Shown here piece after piece: positions 9,002 to 11,227 of a DNA stretch of 11,227 bases. How positions within the stretch are numbered: position 1 is the first letter of the stretch; the number at the start of each line of letters is the position of its first letter. Origin of the DNA: Bacteroidota bacterium (GTDB lineage Bacteria; Bacteroidota; Rhodothermia; Balneolales; HLUCCA01); NCBI GenBank assembly GCA_003448835.1, contig DLXM01000154.1:1-11227 (forward strand), written 5' to 3'. The notes below the pieces were generated by a model. That model was given only the letters and a program-made list of their open reading frames with translations, was not told the DNA's origin and searched no databases. The translations under genes were made by a program, and so were the position numbers.

Positions 9002-9035
9002 GCTCATTTTGAAATTATACAGAGCGAAAATGAGC
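9002..9035. repeat. Perfect 9-bp inverted repeat in the eno / LytTR divergent region
   Basis: GCTCATTTT (9002-9010) and AAAATGAGC (9027-9035) are exact inverted copies separated by 16 bases. The minus-strand TATAAT (9019-9014) lies in the spacer. A competing pairing exists inside it: CGCTC (9001-9005) with GAGCG (9022-9026). On the minus strand the second arm is followed by G and six Ts (9000-8995), so the whole also resembles an intrinsic terminator facing eno. It may be an operator over the eno promoter or a transcription-stopping hairpin for antisense transcripts. Confidence 0.6.
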
Positions 9036-9042
9036 TTCAATA
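9014..9042 (-). promoter_or_regulatory. Candidate eno promoter
   Basis: A perfect TATAAT (9019-9014, minus strand) stands about 68 bases upstream of the eno ATG. The best -35 is weak: TATTGA with a 17-base spacer, or TTGAAG with 15. A start near 9007 would give a leader of about 60 bases. The overlap with the inverted repeat arms suggests control at this site. Confidence 0.45.
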
Positions 9043-9075
9043 AGTGGTTAGTTTCTGTTTAATTAGAAAGTCACT

Positions 9076-9103
9076 TTGATTTTTATAAATTCAACATTAT
9101 ACT
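9076..9103 (+). promoter_or_regulatory. Candidate promoter of the LytTR-propeller operon
   Basis: TTGATT (9076-9081) and TATACT (9098-9103) are separated by 16 bases, matching σ70-type elements at four and five of six positions. The TTTG at 9075-9078, with a 19-base gap to TATACTG, also roughly fits the Bacteroidota -33/-7 pattern. The transcript would have a leader of about 50 bases before the ATG at 9160. Confidence 0.4.
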
Positions 9104-9159
9104 GCGAAATAATATGTGAGTGTGTCGCCAATTAGTTAAGTTAGTCCTTGCGAATCCGT

Positions 9160-9963
9160 ATGACATTACGTGCAATAGTAATAGATGATGAAAAACCAAA
9201 TCGAGAGCTGTTAAAGCAGGTTATTGATTGGGTATGTACCTCTATTGAGGTCGTAGATTGTGTATCTTCAGTTACAGAGGGAGTGCTGAGTATTCAGAAA
9301 AATAAACCAAATATTGTTTTTTTGGATATCGAAATGCCGGAAACAAACGGATTTGGGTTATTTGAATATTTTGATAAGCCGGATTTCAAGGTGGTATTTG
9401 TTACCGCTCATGAACATTATGCTCTACAAGCTATTAAAATGAAGGCTTTCGATTATATCCTTAAGCCATTAGACAAGGAAGAAATCATTCAAATTGAACA
9501 AAGATTACTTTCAGAATGGTCGTCAGATGAGCAGCGATTTTTTAAAACTGATGACTATGTCCAAAAAATTGATGATCTGAAAAAACTCATAAAATCAAAT
9601 AACAGTGAACCTGATCGAAAACTTTTTGTCCCTACGGTTGGTGGATTTAAACTCATAAATCTCAACTCCATTCAATATTTAGAGGCAAAAGGCTCTTATA
9701 CTCGCATATTATTTGTAAATGCTTCTGAACTTCTGGTTACTAAAACCATTGGATCTTTTGAAAAAGAATTGGAAGGCACTTTTTTTTATCGATGTCACAA
9801 AAGTTATATCGTAAATTTGAAACTCATCGAAAGCTACTTTCAACAAGACGGAGGACATTGCAAAACAGTTTATGGTGCAATTATTCCCGTATCCCGAAGA
9901 AAATATTCCGGTTTCATGGACCGGGTTCTCGAGCATATTGAACCTCCTCATGTGTCAATATGA
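9160..9963 (+). CDS. LytTR-family response regulator
   Basis: This is a two-domain transcription regulator of 267 residues. Residues 3-115 form a receiver domain with the acidic pair D9-D10, phosphoacceptor D56 in VFLDIEMP, T82 in VTAH and K102 in ILKPLD. A linker leads to a LytTR DNA-binding domain at about 155-257, marked by IQYLEAKGSYTRI, FYRCHKSYIVNL and IIPVSRRKYSGF. Phosphorylation by a partner kinase should control DNA binding. I chose the ATG at 9160, since MTLRAIVIDDEK is the normal receiver start; an in-frame TTG at 9148 would add four residues. No Shine-Dalgarno sequence precedes either. Its stop overlaps the next gene's start by four bases (ATGA), tying it to the propeller protein as a two-component pair. 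It is transcribed divergently from eno. Targets are unknown. Confidence 0.95.
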   Translation: MTLRAIVIDDEKPNRELLKQVIDWVCTSIEVVDCVSSVTEGVLSIQKNKPNIVFLDIEMPETNGFGLFEYFDKPDFKVVFVTAHEHYALQAIKMKAFDYILKPLDKEEIIQIEQRLLSEWSSDEQRFFKTDDYVQKIDDLKKLIKSNNSEPDRKLFVPTVGGFKLINLNSIQYLEAKGSYTRILFVNASELLVTKTIGSFEKELEGTFFYRCHKSYIVNLKLIESYFQQDGGHCKTVYGAIIPVSRRKYSGFMDRVLEHIEPPHVSI

Positions 9964-11227
9964 GAAATCTCATATACGCTAATAACTTTCCCAATTTCAA
10001 ACAGCTTGGCAGCCATCTACTTGTATTGTGGATACTTGTACTTGGATTTAGTGATACCACCCTGGCTCAGCGGTCTTTCTTCCATTTATCCGTAGAAAAT
10101 GGACTCGCCTCAACTGTTGTCCATGATATGCTGATCGATCACAAGGGATATTTGTGGATTGCAACTGAAGCTGGACTAAATAGATATGATGGTAAAAATT
10201 TAAGATTATTCACCAGTAATGACGGACTTGGTGGAAATGAAATCTTAAAAATAATGCAGGATTCTAAAAATCGATTATGGTTTTTATCCTTCAATGGGGT
10301 GCTTTCATATTATCAAAATGGGAAGTTTTTTAATCCGGAAAACACTCCTTACTTAAGCCAGGTGAACAAGAGCGCTACGTTGAATAACATTCTTGAAGAT
10401 TCAAATGGACTTATATGGATAGTTAATGAAGCCGGGAATATTTTCACAATTTCTGATGAAAACGTCTCCATGATTGAAACAGGATTGATGAAATTGGGTA
10501 ATATTCGTCAGGTTTGGGAACATGATGGGTGGATGTATTTTGGTTCATTATCCGGTTTATTCCGTTGGAAGGACACAGTAGATAGCTGGGAGCATCTGGA
10601 CGACACTGTCTATTGGAGTATTCGATCGTTTGTAGATAGGAACGGCAAACGAATGATTCCAAATCAACGTGGGATAACTACACCCGAACTAGCACCCGAT
10701 GTTTTGTATACAAATGAAGAATTAGGGGTAAGTACCAGGATTCATGCTGTTTTGGTCACTTCTAAATTGGGTCTACTGGTTGTTGGAACAATTCAGGACG
10801 GAGTTAAATTTTTCAGAGATTATACTCTGCAAGATCTTACACCTACAAATAGTTGGCTTGAAAATGAAACCATAAGTTCGACAATCATGGATAACGAGGG
10901 ATCTGTGTGGATTTCAACCTTAGACAATGGGATTTACAGGGTTGATCGTGGTTTTAATGAGTTTCAATACTTAAATGAACAAAATGTATTGAATAATCCG
11001 GCAATTCGATCAAGCTTGATAACATCAGACAATCAAATTTGGTTTGGAGGTAAAGACGGGACACTATATCGAGTAAATGAGTCAGGAGAGATTACATTTA
11101 AAACTCTCATTAAACAAAATAATCCGCTGAATTCATCTATTGAGACGCTTTCAGAACCTATACCTGGAAAACTAGTAATAGGTACAATCGGTGGTGTATT
11201 TGAGCTGGATATTATTGATACTGGGAA
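9960..11227 (+). CDS. Two-component β-propeller (Reg_prop) sensor, 3'-truncated by window edge
   Basis: The frame is open from the ATG in the ATGA overlap to the last base, giving 422 residues without a stop. Residues 1-36 look like a signal peptide: hydrophobic core LLVLWILVLGF, then DTTLA before Q37. After it come repeated blades of about 40 residues with the pattern of a helix-like VHDMLIDHKG stretch followed by W-I/F-x-T/G and a G-L/I-x-R/Y-Y/V turn. Clear examples are YLWIATEAGLNRYDG, RLWFLSFNGVLSYY, SVWISTLDNGIYRVD and QIWFGGKDGTLYRVN. I count about nine blades, some degenerate. Such Reg_prop proteins usually continue with a Y_Y_Y domain, one membrane helix and a LytS-type histidine kinase. 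That part lies outside the window, so the kinase is inferred from family habit and from the coupled LytTR regulator. The propeller would be periplasmic and probably binds a ligand. Confidence 0.93.
   Translation, partial: MRNLIYANNFPNFKQLGSHLLVLWILVLGFSDTTLAQRSFFHLSVENGLASTVVHDMLIDHKGYLWIATEAGLNRYDGKNLRLFTSNDGLGGNEILKIMQDSKNRLWFLSFNGVLSYYQNGKFFNPENTPYLSQVNKSATLNNILEDSNGLIWIVNEAGNIFTISDENVSMIETGLMKLGNIRQVWEHDGWMYFGSLSGLFRWKDTVDSWEHLDDTVYWSIRSFVDRNGKRMIPNQRGITTPELAPDVLYTNEELGVSTRIHAVLVTSKLGLLVVGTIQDGVKFFRDYTLQDLTPTNSWLENETISSTIMDNEGSVWISTLDNGIYRVDRGFNEFQYLNEQNVLNNPAIRSSLITSDNQIWFGGKDGTLYRVNESGEITFKTLIKQNNPLNSSIETLSEPIPGKLVIGTIGGVFELDIIDTG

Noticed and set aside
10444..10662. Minus-strand ORF inside the propeller gene
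   Set aside because: It lies wholly within an uninterrupted plus-strand frame with clear propeller repeats, and has no recognisable motif.

Overview
This window looks like a chromosomal housekeeping segment of a Gram-negative bacterium of the Bacteroidota / Balneolota / Rhodothermota (FCB) type. The points in favour are a signal-peptide-bearing β-propeller sensor paired with a LytTR response regulator, a long-form (about 410-residue) IspH, a recF-DUF721 gene pair, a short RRM-type RNA-binding protein, and the absence of clear Shine-Dalgarno sequences before most starts (eno is the exception). The placement is inferred from gene families only and is moderately secure at group level, not below.

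Layout. Positions 1-3463 (+) hold smc, cut by the left window edge about 20 residues into the protein. It is followed after 58 bases by ispH (3522-4757, +). A convergent block on the minus strand starts one base later. In transcription order it reads: eno (8946-7663), a strong intrinsic terminator (7642-7611), an RRM RNA-binding protein (7585-7298), recF (7282-6143), a DUF721/DciA-like gene (6129-5842), a possible 19-codon ORF (5840-5781) and a YbbR-domain membrane protein (5778-4759). Gaps from the RRM gene to ybbR are 15, 13 and 63 bases, so these four probably form one operon. To the right of eno, a 213-base divergent intergenic region (8947-9159) carries candidate promoters for both directions and a perfect 9-bp inverted repeat. 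It leads to a LytTR response regulator (9160-9963, +) whose stop overlaps the start of a β-propeller sensor protein (9960 onward, +) that runs off the right edge. The sensor frame is open to the last base.

How the genes fit together. smc (chromosome organisation), recF (gap repair and replication restart) and the DciA-like protein (replicative helicase loading) all concern the chromosome. ispH makes isoprenoid precursors and eno is glycolytic. The regulator and propeller protein look like a two-component system that senses an extracytoplasmic ligand, but no target gene is visible here.

No stretch longer than 300 bases lacks a gene. I saw no tRNA, rRNA, CRISPR array, insertion sequence, attachment site or replication origin. 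I looked for a novel system and did not find one I can defend. The most interesting signals are regulatory or architectural: the inverted repeat around the likely eno -10 box, the acidic-tailed RRM gene leading a recF operon, the tiny ORF that fills the dciA-ybbR gap, and the translationally coupled propeller sensor.
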